From Prevotella sp. (lineage in GTDB: Bacteria > Bacteroidota > Bacteroidia > Bacteroidales > Bacteroidaceae): a DNA stretch of 64,000 nt. The notes beneath the pieces are model-generated. The model was given only the letters and a program-made list of their open reading frames with translations, did not search any database and was not told the origin of the DNA. The stretch is taken from NCBI GenBank assembly GCA_017554385.1, contig JAFZIL010000059.1, forward strand, positions 1 to 64,000, read 5' to 3'. The translations under genes were made by a program, and so were the position numbers. This document shows positions 44,871 to 54,187 of this stretch, piece after piece (within the stretch, counting starts at the first letter, position 1; every line of letters starts with the position of its first letter).

Positions 44871-46658
44871 ATGAACGTACTTGAACTGAGTGAACAAGAG
44901 ATTCTTCGTCGGCAGTCGCTCGACGAACTGCGCCGCATGGGTATCAATCCCTATCCTGCAGCAGAGTATCCCGTAACAGCATGGAGCACAGATATCATCA
45001 ACGACTTTGTTGACCTGCCCGTCACAGGCAAAGACGAGGATGGCAACGATGTGCGTGAGACGGCCACTCCTGAAAACAGCCGCATGGTGAGCATAGCCGG
45101 TCGAATCATGAGCAAGAGCATCATGGGAAAGGCCGCCTTCGCCAAGTTGCAGGACTCCAAGGGGCGCATCCAGGTCTACGTGCAGCGCGACTCCATCTGT
45201 CCTGACGAGAATAAGGACCTTTATAATATCGTATTCAAGAAACTCCTTGATTTAGGCGATTTCATCGGCGTTAAGGGATATGTGTTCCGTACGAAGACGG
45301 GCGAAATCAGCGTTCACGTGATGGAAATGACTGTGCTGAGCAAGAGCCTGAAGCCCCTGCCCGTCGTGAAGACCGATGCCGATGGTAAGGTCTACGATGC
45401 CTTTGACGACCCAGAGCTGCGCTATCGCCAGCGCTATGTCGACCTTGTGGTGAATGCCGGCGTGAAGGACACATTCCTCAAGCGTGCCACCATCATCCGT
45501 ACCCTTCGCCGCATTCTCGACGAGGCTGGTTATACGGAGGTCGATACACCTATTTTGCAGAATATAGCCGGCGGTGCCTCGGCCCGTCCGTTCATCACCC
45601 ATTTCAATGCGCTGAATCAGGACATGTACATGCGCATCGCCACCGAGCTCTATCTGAAGCGCCTTATCGTGGGCGGTTTCGAGGGCGTTTACGAGATGGG
45701 CAAGAACTTCCGTAACGAGGGAATGGACAAGACCCATAATCCTGAGTTCACCTGCATGGAGCTCTACGTGAGCTATAAAGACCTGCTGTGGGGTATGACC
45801 TTTACGGAGAATATGCTGGAGCAAATCTGTACGGCTGTGAACGGCAAGCCTGAGGTGGAGATTGACGGAAAAGTCATTTCGTTCAAGGCTCCCTTCCGCC
45901 GCCTGCCCATTCTCGATGCCATCAAGGAGAAGACCGGATTCGACTGCGACGGCAAGACGGAAGACGAGATTCGCGCCTTCTGCAAGGAAAAGGGTATGGA
46001 GGTCGACGAGACAATGGGCAAGGGCAAGCTCATCGACGAGCTCTTCGGCGAGTTCTGTGAAGGAACCTTTATCCAGCCGACTTTCATCACCGACTATCCT
46101 GTAGAGATGTCGCCCCTCACAAAGATGCACCGCTCGAAGCCTGGCCTCACTGAGCGTTTCGAGCTGATGGTCAATGGTAAGGAGCTGGCGAACGCCTATT
46201 CTGAGCTCAACGACCCCATCGACCAGGAGGAGCGCTTCAAGGAGCAGATGCGACTGGCTGCTAAGGGCGACGACGAGGCTATGATTATCGATCAGGACTT
46301 CCTCCGCGCCCTGCAATATGGTATGCCTCCCACCTTTGGCATCGGCATCGGCATCGACCGACTGGTAATGGTGCTCACGGGTAAGTTCGCCATCGGCGAG
46401 GTGATGCTCTTCCCGCAGATGAAGCCGGAGAAGAAGGCACCACAGAGCAGCATACAGGAGTGGGCCACTATTGGCGTACAGGAGGATTGGGTTTACGTGC
46501 TGCGCAAGGCAGGCTTCTACCTTATCCAGGACATCCGCGATGAAAAGGCCCAGGGACTTCAGCAGAAAATCGGTGAAATCGTGAAAAAATTCAAGCTTGA
46601 CCTGCAGAAACCCAGCGTGGATGAGGTGCAGGGATGGATTGACAAAGCAACAGAGTAA
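44871..46658 (+). CDS. lysS: lysyl-tRNA synthetase, class II
   Basis: A 595-residue class II LysRS, starting at the ATG at 44871 (MNVLELSEQEILRR). The OB-fold anticodon domain (about 60-180) precedes the catalytic domain with motif 2 (FRNEGMDKTHNPEFTCMELY, split) and motif 3 (GIGIGIDRLVMVL). It is longer than E. coli LysS because of an extra C-terminal stretch of about 80 residues (EEWATIGVQEDWVYVLRKAG-like), usual in Bacteroidota. The stop overlaps gpsA by one base. Confidence 0.96.
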   Translation: MNVLELSEQEILRRQSLDELRRMGINPYPAAEYPVTAWSTDIINDFVDLPVTGKDEDGNDVRETATPENSRMVSIAGRIMSKSIMGKAAFAKLQDSKGRIQVYVQRDSICPDENKDLYNIVFKKLLDLGDFIGVKGYVFRTKTGEISVHVMEMTVLSKSLKPLPVVKTDADGKVYDAFDDPELRYRQRYVDLVVNAGVKDTFLKRATIIRTLRRILDEAGYTEVDTPILQNIAGGASARPFITHFNALNQDMYMRIATELYLKRLIVGGFEGVYEMGKNFRNEGMDKTHNPEFTCMELYVSYKDLLWGMTFTENMLEQICTAVNGKPEVEIDGKVISFKAPFRRLPILDAIKEKTGFDCDGKTEDEIRAFCKEKGMEVDETMGKGKLIDELFGEFCEGTFIQPTFITDYPVEMSPLTKMHRSKPGLTERFELMVNGKELANAYSELNDPIDQEERFKEQMRLAAKGDDEAMIIDQDFLRALQYGMPPTFGIGIGIDRLVMVLTGKFAIGEVMLFPQMKPEKKAPQSSIQEWATIGVQEDWVYVLRKAGFYLIQDIRDEKAQGLQQKIGEIVKKFKLDLQKPSVDEVQGWIDKATE

Positions 46659-47647
46659 TGTGCGGTAGAATTGCCATCATTGGTGGCGGATCATGGGCGA
46701 CAGCCATTGCCAAGATTGTGGTGCAGCATACGCATCACATGGGTTGGTATATGCGGCGCGACGACCAGATCGAGGAGTTCCGTCGGCTGGGGCATAATCC
46801 GACTTATCTGACAAGCGTCCATTTCAATCTCGACGAGATACATTTCGAGAGCGACCTCAACCGTATCGTGCAGCTTTACGATACGCTGGTGTTTGTCATC
46901 CCGTCGCCCTACCTGAAGAATCACCTGCGCAAACTAAAGACACGACTGAAAGAGAAATTCATCATCACTGCCATCAAGGGCATTGTTCCTGACGACAACC
47001 TCGTTTGTTCTGAGTATTTCCACGAAGTGTTCGATGTGCCCTATCACAACCTTGCGTGTCTTGGCGGCCCCTCGCATGCCGAGGAAGTGGCGCTGGAGCG
47101 CCTGAGCTATCTTACGGTAGGCTGCGCTGATCAGGAGAAGGCACAGGCCTTTGCTTCTGTGCTTACAAGCCAGTATATCAAGACCAAGACCTCGACCGAT
47201 GTCATTGGCATTGAGTTCTCCTCAGTGCTGAAGAATGTATATGCCATTGCTGCAGGCATCTGCAACGGATTGAAGTTTGGCGACAATTTCCAGGCTGTGC
47301 TCATGTCGAACGCCGTACAGGAGATGGAGCGTTTCCTGCAAACCATCCATCCCATTGAGCGAAACATCGGCGACTCTGTCTATCTGGGCGATCTGCTCGT
47401 TACGGGCTATTCCAATTTCTCACGCAACCGTGTCTTCGGCACGATGATAGGCAAGGGCTATTCGGTGAAATCGGCACAAATGGAGATGGAGATGATAGCC
47501 GAAGGCTATTTCGGCACGAAGTGCATGAAGGAAATCAATCGCCATTACCACGTGAACATGCCCATACTCGATGCAGTATATAATATTTTGTATGAGCGCA
47601 TCTCGCCGCAGGTAGAGATTAAGTTGCTCACCGACTCGTTCAGATGA
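46658..47647 (+). CDS. gpsA: glycerol-3-phosphate dehydrogenase [NAD(P)+]
   Basis: A 329-residue GpsA. The Rossmann motif IIGGGSWATAIAKI is at the start. ITAIKGIVPDDNLV, LGGPSHAEEVALERLSYLT (core GPSHAEE) and LKNVYAIAAGICNGLKFGDN (catalytic lysine in LKN) are all present. It makes glycerol-3-phosphate for phospholipids. It is coupled by one-base overlap to lysS and four-base overlap to panE. Confidence 0.93.
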   Translation: MCGRIAIIGGGSWATAIAKIVVQHTHHMGWYMRRDDQIEEFRRLGHNPTYLTSVHFNLDEIHFESDLNRIVQLYDTLVFVIPSPYLKNHLRKLKTRLKEKFIITAIKGIVPDDNLVCSEYFHEVFDVPYHNLACLGGPSHAEEVALERLSYLTVGCADQEKAQAFASVLTSQYIKTKTSTDVIGIEFSSVLKNVYAIAAGICNGLKFGDNFQAVLMSNAVQEMERFLQTIHPIERNIGDSVYLGDLLVTGYSNFSRNRVFGTMIGKGYSVKSAQMEMEMIAEGYFGTKCMKEINRHYHVNMPILDAVYNILYERISPQVEIKLLTDSFR

Positions 47648-48564
47648 AATACGCAGTTATAGGAACAGGAGCCATCGGAGGCTACTATGGTGCAAAGTTG
47701 GCACATAACGGACAAGAGGTGCACTTCTTGCTACATCGTGATTTTGATTATGTACGCGAACACGGTTTGCAGGTTGACTCCTGTAACGGTTCCTTCCATC
47801 TTGACCATCCCAACGTCTATAGGCAAACTGCTGAAATGCCTCCATCTGATGTGGTGCTTGTTTGCCTGAAGTCCATCAACAACCACTTGCTACGCGAGCT
47901 ACTTCCCCCGTTACTTCACGAAAACAGCATTGTCGTTCTTATCCAGAATGGTATTGGCGTTGAGCAGGATGTGCAGCAGTATTTTCCTGATGTTCAGCTT
48001 GTTGCAGGGTTGGCGTTCATCTGTTCCGCGAAAACAGAGCCAGGTGTTGTCAACCATCAATGTTATGGCCAGATAAACTTTGGCAACTACTCCTGTAGAA
48101 ACGAGGCTCAGCTTCGTCGACTAACTGAGGAGTTCAACGATGCTGGCGTGAAAGCAGGCTTAGTCGACTACCAGGAGGCCAGATGGAAGAAGGCTGTATG
48201 GAACATGCCTTTCAATGGTATGACCGTCGCCCTTCATACCCAGACGGATCATCTCCTGAATCATCCCTCCACCCGTCAGCTTATCCGTGAGCAGATGCTT
48301 GAGGTCATCACGACGGCACAGTTCCTGGGTGTGGAGAATATCGATGAGTCGTTTGCCGACAAGATGATTCAGATGACTGATGAAATGGTGCCTTATTCAC
48401 CCTCAATGCGTCTCGATTACGATTTCCGCCGCCCAATGGAAATCGATTATCTATATACCCGTCCCTTACAGATTGCCCGTGAGGCAGGACATCCTATGCC
48501 GAAGCTCGAAATGCTGGAAGCAGAGCTTCGATTCCTGGAAGCCGAACAACTAAAAACCAAATAG
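47644..48564 (+). CDS. panE: 2-dehydropantoate 2-reductase
   Basis: A 306-residue ketopantoate reductase-family protein: NADPH motif GTGAIGGYYGAKLAHNG, the catalytic lysine region WKKAVWNMPFNGMT, and the C-terminal YSPSMRLDYDFRRPMEIDYL (split) with the conserved substrate-binding serine and glutamate. It reduces ketopantoate to pantoate for coenzyme A. The start overlaps gpsA (ATGA). Confidence 0.88.
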   Translation: MKYAVIGTGAIGGYYGAKLAHNGQEVHFLLHRDFDYVREHGLQVDSCNGSFHLDHPNVYRQTAEMPPSDVVLVCLKSINNHLLRELLPPLLHENSIVVLIQNGIGVEQDVQQYFPDVQLVAGLAFICSAKTEPGVVNHQCYGQINFGNYSCRNEAQLRRLTEEFNDAGVKAGLVDYQEARWKKAVWNMPFNGMTVALHTQTDHLLNHPSTRQLIREQMLEVITTAQFLGVENIDESFADKMIQMTDEMVPYSPSMRLDYDFRRPMEIDYLYTRPLQIAREAGHPMPKLEMLEAELRFLEAEQLKTK

Positions 48565-48566
48565 TA

Positions 48567-50831
48567 ATGAGAAAAACCATCGTCTCTGCATTGTTGATGC
48601 TGTTGACTTCTGGCGCTTATGCCCAAGTCTATTTAGATCCGCAGGCTCCTATCGAGGAGAGAGTGAAGGATGCGCTGAGCCGCATGACCGTTCAGGAGAA
48701 GATAAAAATCCTGCATGCGCAGAGCAAGTTCACCTCGGCAGGCGTTCCCCGTCTGGGTATTCGCCAGCTGAACATGGATGATGGACCTCACGGCGTACGC
48801 GAGGAGCTCGAGTGGAACACGTGGAATCCTGCACGATGGACAAACGACTATTGTGTGGCTTTCCCGTCGCTCACCTGTCTTGCTGCCACGTGGAATCGTG
48901 ACCTTTCTGCTCTTTATGGAAACTCTATTAGCGAGGAGTTTGCCTTTCGTGGGAAGGACATCCTGCTTGGCCCTGGTGTCAACATCCAGCGCACTCCGCT
49001 CAATGGGCGTGCTTTCGAATATATGGGCGAAGACCCTTATCTGGCTGGCGAGATGGCTGTGCCCTATATCCAAGCTGTTCAGCGTAATGGAGTGGCCTGT
49101 TGCTTGAAGCATTTCGTACTCAACGACCAGGAAATCGACCGCTTCTCTGTGAATGTGAACGTGAGCGAGCGTGCCCTGCGCGAGATTTACCTCTATCCTT
49201 TCGAGCAAGCCGTGAAGCGGGCAAACGTCTGGACAATCATGGGTTCCTATAACCTTTGGAAGGGTGACCATTGCTGCCACAACGATGAGCTGCTCAACGG
49301 CATCCTGAAGAAAGAGTGGCAATGGGACGGTGCGCTTGTCAGCGACTGGGGTGGAACTACCAACACCATGCAGGCCGTCTATGGAGGTCTCGATATAGAG
49401 ATGGGAACGTTTACCGATGGCAAACTGAAGGAGAGTGAATTCACCTACGATGATTATTACCTTGCGCGTCCCTTTGAACAGCTCATTAACGAGGGGAAGG
49501 TTCCCATGTCGGTGCTCGACGAGAAGGCAGGGCGCGTGCTTCGCACCATCTTCCGCTCAGCCATGAATCCGAAGAAGGTCATCGGCTCTATGTGCAGCGA
49601 GGCCCATTACGATGCCTGCCGTCAGATTGCCGAGGAGGGCATTGTGTTGCTGCGCAATGAGAAATGCGGAATGAGCAATGCTCAATCAGCTGCCCCGCTG
49701 TTGCCTCTCGACCTTACGAAATACCAGCGAATCCTTGTCGTGGGCGAGAATGCTACGCGCTCGCTGACCCAGGGTGGTGGTTCCTCAGAGTTGAAAACCC
49801 TTCGCGACATATCGCCCCTCGACGGCTTGCGCAGCCAATTGTCAACAGGTAATTCCCAACCTTCTGTCGACTATGCTCAGGGCTACTACTCCGGCCGTGC
49901 TATGTACGACCACGTCGACAAGCTCGACCCAGCCCGTCAGGAGGCATTGAAGCAGGAAGCTTTGGAGAAAGCACGTGAGGCCGACCTCGTCATCTTCATA
50001 GGAGGAATGAACAAGAACACCCGTCAGGATTGTGAGAACAGCGACCGTGAGGGCTACGATCTCTCTTTCGGACAGAACGAGCTGATTGCTGCGCTTGCTG
50101 CCATCCAGCCACGTCTGGTTGTCGTCACCTTTGGTGGCAATCCCTATGCGATGCCTTGGTTGCAGCAGGTGCCTGCCGTTGTCCACTGCTGGTATCTCGG
50201 CAGCGAGTCGGGTAGGGCATTGGCTAATATTCTCACAGGTCAGGTATGTCCCAGCGGCAAGCTCCCCGTCACCTTTGCCAAGCGTTACGAAGACTATCCC
50301 TATGTGCGCTTTGGCGAAGAGGCATATCCAGGACTAAAGGGTGTAGATGCTCCCAAAAACAGTGCAGGAGAGGTGCCCCGTCGTCAGGTCTATTATAAGG
50401 AGGATGTGTTTGTGGGTTATCGCGGTTTCGACAAGAACAAGACCAAAGCCTTGTTCCCCTTCGGCTTCGGTCTTAGCTATACCACGTTCGGTTACGACAA
50501 GCTGAATGTTCAGGCAACTGATAACCGTCTCGAGGTTGAGGTGACAGTTCGTAATACTGGTAGCGTAGCCGGCAAGGAGACCGTTCAGCTCTACGTGTCG
50601 TCTCCGAAGAACAAGCAGATAGAGAAGCCTGTGAAGGAGCTGAAGTCGTTTGCCAAGAGCCGACTGTTGCAGCCAGGTGAGAGCCAGACGCTGAAGATGG
50701 TGGTTCCTGTCGCCAGCCTTGCTTCTTGGAACGAGGCCGTCCATCAGTGGCAGAACGACTCGGGCACTTATCTCATTCAGGTTGGTGCCAGTAGTGCCGA
50801 TATCAAGCTGAAGCAGTCGGTCAAGTTATAG
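48567..50831 (+). CDS. secreted GH3 beta-glucosidase/beta-xylosidase
   Basis: A 754-residue glycoside hydrolase family 3 enzyme with a signal peptide (IVSALLMLLTSGAYAQ). The (beta/alpha)8 domain has MDDGPHGVRE, LGPGVNIQRTP and the nucleophile aspartate in ALVSDWGG near residue 258. The second alpha/beta domain (about 345-590, VVGENATRS) and a C-terminal fibronectin-III-like domain (about 655-740) follow. Glucoside or xyloside specificity cannot be decided. It follows panE by two bases, an odd partner. Confidence 0.9.
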   Translation: MRKTIVSALLMLLTSGAYAQVYLDPQAPIEERVKDALSRMTVQEKIKILHAQSKFTSAGVPRLGIRQLNMDDGPHGVREELEWNTWNPARWTNDYCVAFPSLTCLAATWNRDLSALYGNSISEEFAFRGKDILLGPGVNIQRTPLNGRAFEYMGEDPYLAGEMAVPYIQAVQRNGVACCLKHFVLNDQEIDRFSVNVNVSERALREIYLYPFEQAVKRANVWTIMGSYNLWKGDHCCHNDELLNGILKKEWQWDGALVSDWGGTTNTMQAVYGGLDIEMGTFTDGKLKESEFTYDDYYLARPFEQLINEGKVPMSVLDEKAGRVLRTIFRSAMNPKKVIGSMCSEAHYDACRQIAEEGIVLLRNEKCGMSNAQSAAPLLPLDLTKYQRILVVGENATRSLTQGGGSSELKTLRDISPLDGLRSQLSTGNSQPSVDYAQGYYSGRAMYDHVDKLDPARQEALKQEALEKAREADLVIFIGGMNKNTRQDCENSDREGYDLSFGQNELIAALAAIQPRLVVVTFGGNPYAMPWLQQVPAVVHCWYLGSESGRALANILTGQVCPSGKLPVTFAKRYEDYPYVRFGEEAYPGLKGVDAPKNSAGEVPRRQVYYKEDVFVGYRGFDKNKTKALFPFGFGLSYTTFGYDKLNVQATDNRLEVEVTVRNTGSVAGKETVQLYVSSPKNKQIEKPVKELKSFAKSRLLQPGESQTLKMVVPVASLASWNEAVHQWQNDSGTYLIQVGASSADIKLKQSVKL

Positions 50832-50981
50832 TGAGCCGCCTGCTTGCAGGTAGTAGTAGGCCAGAGCCAGCACGATGAGCATGATGATGAATATCACGCT
50901 TTTGATCAGGCAGCTGGCAATCTTCTTGACGACAATCACGCCAATGATAATGGCGGCGATGACTAACAGGTAGTATTCCAT
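50826..50981 (-). CDS. 51-residue two-helix membrane peptide
   Basis: A short frame: MEYYLLVIAAIIIGVIVVKK, then a cysteine and a second hydrophobic run (VIFIIMLIVLALAYYYL), ending AGGSL. Almost wholly hydrophobic with a lysine pair between the helices. It lies 16 bases downstream of the pseudouridine synthase gene on the same strand, and its stop overlaps the end of the GH3 gene by six bases. Function unknown. Confidence 0.6.
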   Translation of the reverse strand: MEYYLLVIAAIIIGVIVVKKIASCLIKSVIFIIMLIVLALAYYYLQAGGSL

Positions 50982-50997
50982 ATCTTCGTTGTATTCT

Positions 50998-51894
50998 TTA
51001 TTTGAACATCATCCTGAAGGCAGTAGGGAAGGGTGTCTCAAACTCCATGCGCTCTCCCGTCACAGGATGGGTGAAGCATAGCAGCCAGGCATGCAGGCAC
51101 AGCCGGTGAAGCGGGTCGTCGCCGTTGCCGTATTTCGTGTCACCGCAGACAGGATGCCCCATATCGGCTGCATGGACGCGTATCTGGTTCTTCCTTCCCG
51201 TTTCCAGTTGGAATTCCACTAACGAGTGTTCTGTCGTACGGTCTAGCACGTGGAAGTGGGTGATGGCCAGCTTTCCTCCGTTGTCTACGGGCGACGAGTA
51301 GGTGATGTAGGCCTTGTTGTCCTTCAGCCAGTTGCTGATGGTTCCTTCATCGGGTTCCATCTCTCCGCTGAGAACGGCCACGTATCGACGGTCGTAGACG
51401 ATCTGATGCCAGTTGTGCTCCAGAATCTGCTCCGTTTCCATGTCCTTGGCATAGACCATAATGCCGCTGGTGTCTCGGTCGAGACGATGAACCACGTGGG
51501 CTGTGCACTTCTGGCGGGTCTTGTGGAAATAGTCGTCAAGCACACTCTTCACGTTGAGCGAGGAGTGTCCTGCTGCCATCGAGAGGATGCCTGCCTGCTT
51601 CTCGACTACGATGAGCCAGCGGTCTTCGTAGACAATCTTCACGTATCTGCTCTTGAACGTCTGCTGGTTGCGCTTTGTCCTGCTCACCGCCACTTTCATT
51701 CCTGGCTTAAGCAGGAAGTCGAACTGTGTCACCGTCTTTCCGTCGACCTTCACGCCCCTTCCCTGAAGGGTGGCCTTGATTTTTGACCTACTCTGCTTCA
51801 CGTTCTCTAAGAGGAAGTTGAGCAGTTGGCATTCTGCCGTTGGCGCGAAATGGTCGTAGTCGCCTTCGCGTCCGTATCCTGTGTTCATTCTCAT
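50998..51894 (-). CDS. RluA-family pseudouridine synthase
   Basis: A 298-residue enzyme: N-terminal S4 RNA-binding domain (about 20-75) and the RluA catalytic domain with HRLDRDTSGIMV around residue 140, where the aspartate attacks uridine. FQLETGRKNQIRVHAADMGHP (core GRKNQIRVH) closes the active site. Whether it modifies 23S rRNA (RluC/D) or tRNA is not clear. The start overlaps the HD-protein stop by four bases. Confidence 0.9.
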   Translation of the reverse strand: MRMNTGYGREGDYDHFAPTAECQLLNFLLENVKQSRSKIKATLQGRGVKVDGKTVTQFDFLLKPGMKVAVSRTKRNQQTFKSRYVKIVYEDRWLIVVEKQAGILSMAAGHSSLNVKSVLDDYFHKTRQKCTAHVVHRLDRDTSGIMVYAKDMETEQILEHNWHQIVYDRRYVAVLSGEMEPDEGTISNWLKDNKAYITYSSPVDNGGKLAITHFHVLDRTTEHSLVEFQLETGRKNQIRVHAADMGHPVCGDTKYGNGDDPLHRLCLHAWLLCFTHPVTGERMEFETPFPTAFRMMFK

Positions 51895-52544
51895 AGCTTT
51901 TCTTCTTTTTGGTTCGTTTCCATCGTGTAGTAGCGCTCAAACTCTTTTCTGAGCTGTGCTGTATCTTCAATGATGTTGCGCAGCTGTCGGAGGCTTTGCT
52001 CGTTGGGCGACTTGGGCAGCCACAGTTTGATGTATCCTCGTTCCGAGTATTTTGCTTCCATGTGTTCCTTGAACCGCTCCCAGTGTTCCTCCTTGTCCTT
52101 CTCAGGGTAGTTGGCCAACCCGAACTGCACCGTTCGCCTGAACACCTGTTCTGGCGAGATGTCCCTGTCGGCCTCGGCCACGATTTTCCCGTAGATGCTT
52201 CTTGGTGCGTGTGATGCCGATGCTCTGTGGTCCTCAATGGCTTCGCGCATGGTGTTGATCTGTTCTGCCGAGAACCACCGGCGTAGCCTTGCATCCTGAG
52301 CCAGTATGCGTCCTCCGGTGATATGGTGAATGGCTCTTGGGCCAGACATGCCGAGGTCGTGATAGGCAGCAATGACGTATGCCATGTTGATGTCGGCACC
52401 CGTTGTCCGCACCATTTCCAGCGACCTTCTGATAACCCTCGTTACGTGCTCCAGGTTATGGGCTTTGTCAAACTCGGCATAACGCGGCAGAATCTGTGTC
52501 TCTACAAATTCCACTAAATCTAAGCTGGCTGTGTTCTTAATCAT
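51891..52544 (-). CDS. HD-domain phosphohydrolase
   Basis: A 217-residue protein with a complete HD motif: HNLEHVTRV, then AAYHDLGM (metal HD) and a later EDHRAS. Such proteins hydrolyse phosphate esters or nucleotides; the substrate is unknown. Coupled to the pseudouridine synthase gene by ATGA-type overlap. Confidence 0.82.
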   Translation of the reverse strand: MIKNTASLDLVEFVETQILPRYAEFDKAHNLEHVTRVIRRSLEMVRTTGADINMAYVIAAYHDLGMSGPRAIHHITGGRILAQDARLRRWFSAEQINTMREAIEDHRASASHAPRSIYGKIVAEADRDISPEQVFRRTVQFGLANYPEKDKEEHWERFKEHMEAKYSERGYIKLWLPKSPNEQSLRQLRNIIEDTAQLRKEFERYYTMETNQKEEKL

Positions 52545-52617
52545 ATTCTTGATGAAGGTGATGGGTTTAAAGGTGGAGGGTTATAGATGGAGAGAGGAAA
52601 AGTTGTAGGGTGAGCTA

Positions 52618-54009
52618 CTATCCGAAAAGAGCACGGAGGGCTTCTTCGACTTTCCTTACGGGATGCATTTCGATGGTGAATTTCTTGCGGTTGAAGCCCT
52701 GCATGTTGTATTGTGGCAGAATGATGTGGTTGAATCCCAGCTTCTCTGCTTCGGCAATGCGCTGTTCAATGCGGTTGACGGGTCTTACCTCTCCGCTCAG
52801 TCCTACCTCGCCCGCCATACACCATCCGTTTTCTATAGGCGTGTCGACATTGCTTGAGAGTACGGCTGCAATGACTGAGAGGTCCATAGCCATATCTGTG
52901 ACGCGCAATCCTCCGGCAATGTTCAGGAACACGTCTTTCTGCATGAGCTTGAAGCCCACGCGCTTCTCGAGTACGGCAAGCAGCATGTTCAGGCGTCGCT
53001 GGTCGAAGCCAGTTGCCTGTCGCTGAGGTGTGCCGTAGGCTGCTGTCGATACGAGCGCCTGCGTCTCTACGAGGAAGGGGCGTACGCCCTCAATGGCCGA
53101 GCTGATAGCTACACCCGACAGTCCCTGATGCTCGCCCGTGAGCAACAGTTCCGAGGGGTTCCCTACCTGTCGAAGACCGTCCTGACGCATTTCGTAAATT
53201 CCTAATTCAGAGGTACTTCCGAATCGGTTCTTCATGCTTCTCAGAATGCGGTACATATAGTGCTGGTCACCCTCAAACTGGATGACGGTATCGACGATAT
53301 GCTCTAAAATCTTTGGGCCTGCCAGCGTGCCTTCCTTCGTGATGTGACCTATCAGGATGACGGGCACGCCGCTGGTCTTGGCAAAGCGCAATAGCTGCGA
53401 TGCACACTCGCGCACCTGTGCTATGCTTCCCGCACTCGACTCGACCTCGTCCGTAGCGATGGTCTGTATCGAATCTATGACCACCAGTTCGGGCTTTTCC
53501 TCGCGTATATGCTCAAAGATCTGTTCCAGCGAGTTTTCGCAGAGTATCAGCAGATGGTCGCTGCCGGTTTCTTGCTGGTGTAGCAGTCGTTCGGCTCGCA
53601 TCTTCAGCTGATGGGCGCTCTCCTCACCACTTATATATAATATGCGGCGGTCTTTCAGGGCGAGCATCGTCTGCAGCGAAAGTGTCGACTTGCCTATACC
53701 CGGCTCACCGCCCAGCAGCACGATGCTGCCCGGCACCAGTCCACCGCCCAGTACGCGGTTCAGCTCCTGGTCGTGCATGTCTATGCGCGGGTCGTCGCGT
53801 CCTTCAATCTCCGAAAGGCGCATGGCCCTGTTCTGCCGCAGGGCGTGACCAACGCTGGCTGCCGTTGCTGCCGTCTTGCGTGTCGACTCGCTTGAGAGCC
53901 TTATCTCCTTGAAGGTGTTCCATTGGCCGCATGAGGGACATTTTCCCACCCATTTGGGCGACTCCTGACCGCAGTTGCTACAAACGTAGGCCGTCTTTTC
54001 CTTTGCCAT
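52618..54009 (-). CDS. radA: DNA repair protein RadA
   Basis: A 463-residue RadA. N-terminal zinc finger (CSNCGQESPKWVGKCPSCGQ), Walker A GEPGIGKSTL, the RadA-specific MKNRFGSTSELGIY motif, and a C-terminal Lon-like domain (about 280-460). It drives branch migration in recombination. It has its own promoter, divergent from the binding lipoprotein gene. Confidence 0.96.
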   Translation of the reverse strand: MAKEKTAYVCSNCGQESPKWVGKCPSCGQWNTFKEIRLSSESTRKTAATAASVGHALRQNRAMRLSEIEGRDDPRIDMHDQELNRVLGGGLVPGSIVLLGGEPGIGKSTLSLQTMLALKDRRILYISGEESAHQLKMRAERLLHQQETGSDHLLILCENSLEQIFEHIREEKPELVVIDSIQTIATDEVESSAGSIAQVRECASQLLRFAKTSGVPVILIGHITKEGTLAGPKILEHIVDTVIQFEGDQHYMYRILRSMKNRFGSTSELGIYEMRQDGLRQVGNPSELLLTGEHQGLSGVAISSAIEGVRPFLVETQALVSTAAYGTPQRQATGFDQRRLNMLLAVLEKRVGFKLMQKDVFLNIAGGLRVTDMAMDLSVIAAVLSSNVDTPIENGWCMAGEVGLSGEVRPVNRIEQRIAEAEKLGFNHIILPQYNMQGFNRKKFTIEMHPVRKVEEALRALFG

Positions 54010-54035
54010 GATATCTTTTTCTGATTATTCTGGCA

Positions 54036-54066
54036 CAAAATTACGAATATTTTTTTTGCTTACAAA
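54036..54066 (-). promoter_or_regulatory. promoter of radA
   Basis: TTTG (54063-54066), a 19-base spacer and TAATTTTG (54036-54043) on the minus strand. Confidence 0.8.
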
Positions 54067-54083
54067 ATTTTTTATTACTTTTG
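54055..54083 (+). promoter_or_regulatory. promoter of the binding-lipoprotein gene
   Basis: TTTG (54055-54058), 17 bases, TACTTTTG (54076-54083). It overlaps the radA promoter on the other strand and leaves a leader of about 100 bases. Confidence 0.5.
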
Positions 54084-54124
54084 CAACGTGAAAACGGCTA
54101 ATATCGCACATTAATTAATAGCAG

Positions 54125-54170
54125 AGGGGCGTCCACGGGCTTTTCGGAGCACTGGTTGCCCCTTCTTTTT
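54125..54170 (+). promoter_or_regulatory. structured leader, possible attenuator
   Basis: AGGGGC (54125-54130) pairs with GCCCCT (54158-54163), followed by TCTTTTT. This is a terminator-like structure inside the leader, 18 bases before the start codon. It does not match the TPP riboswitch consensus by eye. Confidence 0.4.
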
Positions 54171-54187
54171 CAGAAAGAACGACCATC

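Noticed and set aside
54125-54170. TPP riboswitch before a THI5-like gene
   Set aside because: The conserved CTGAGA and related TPP core elements are not found in the leader.
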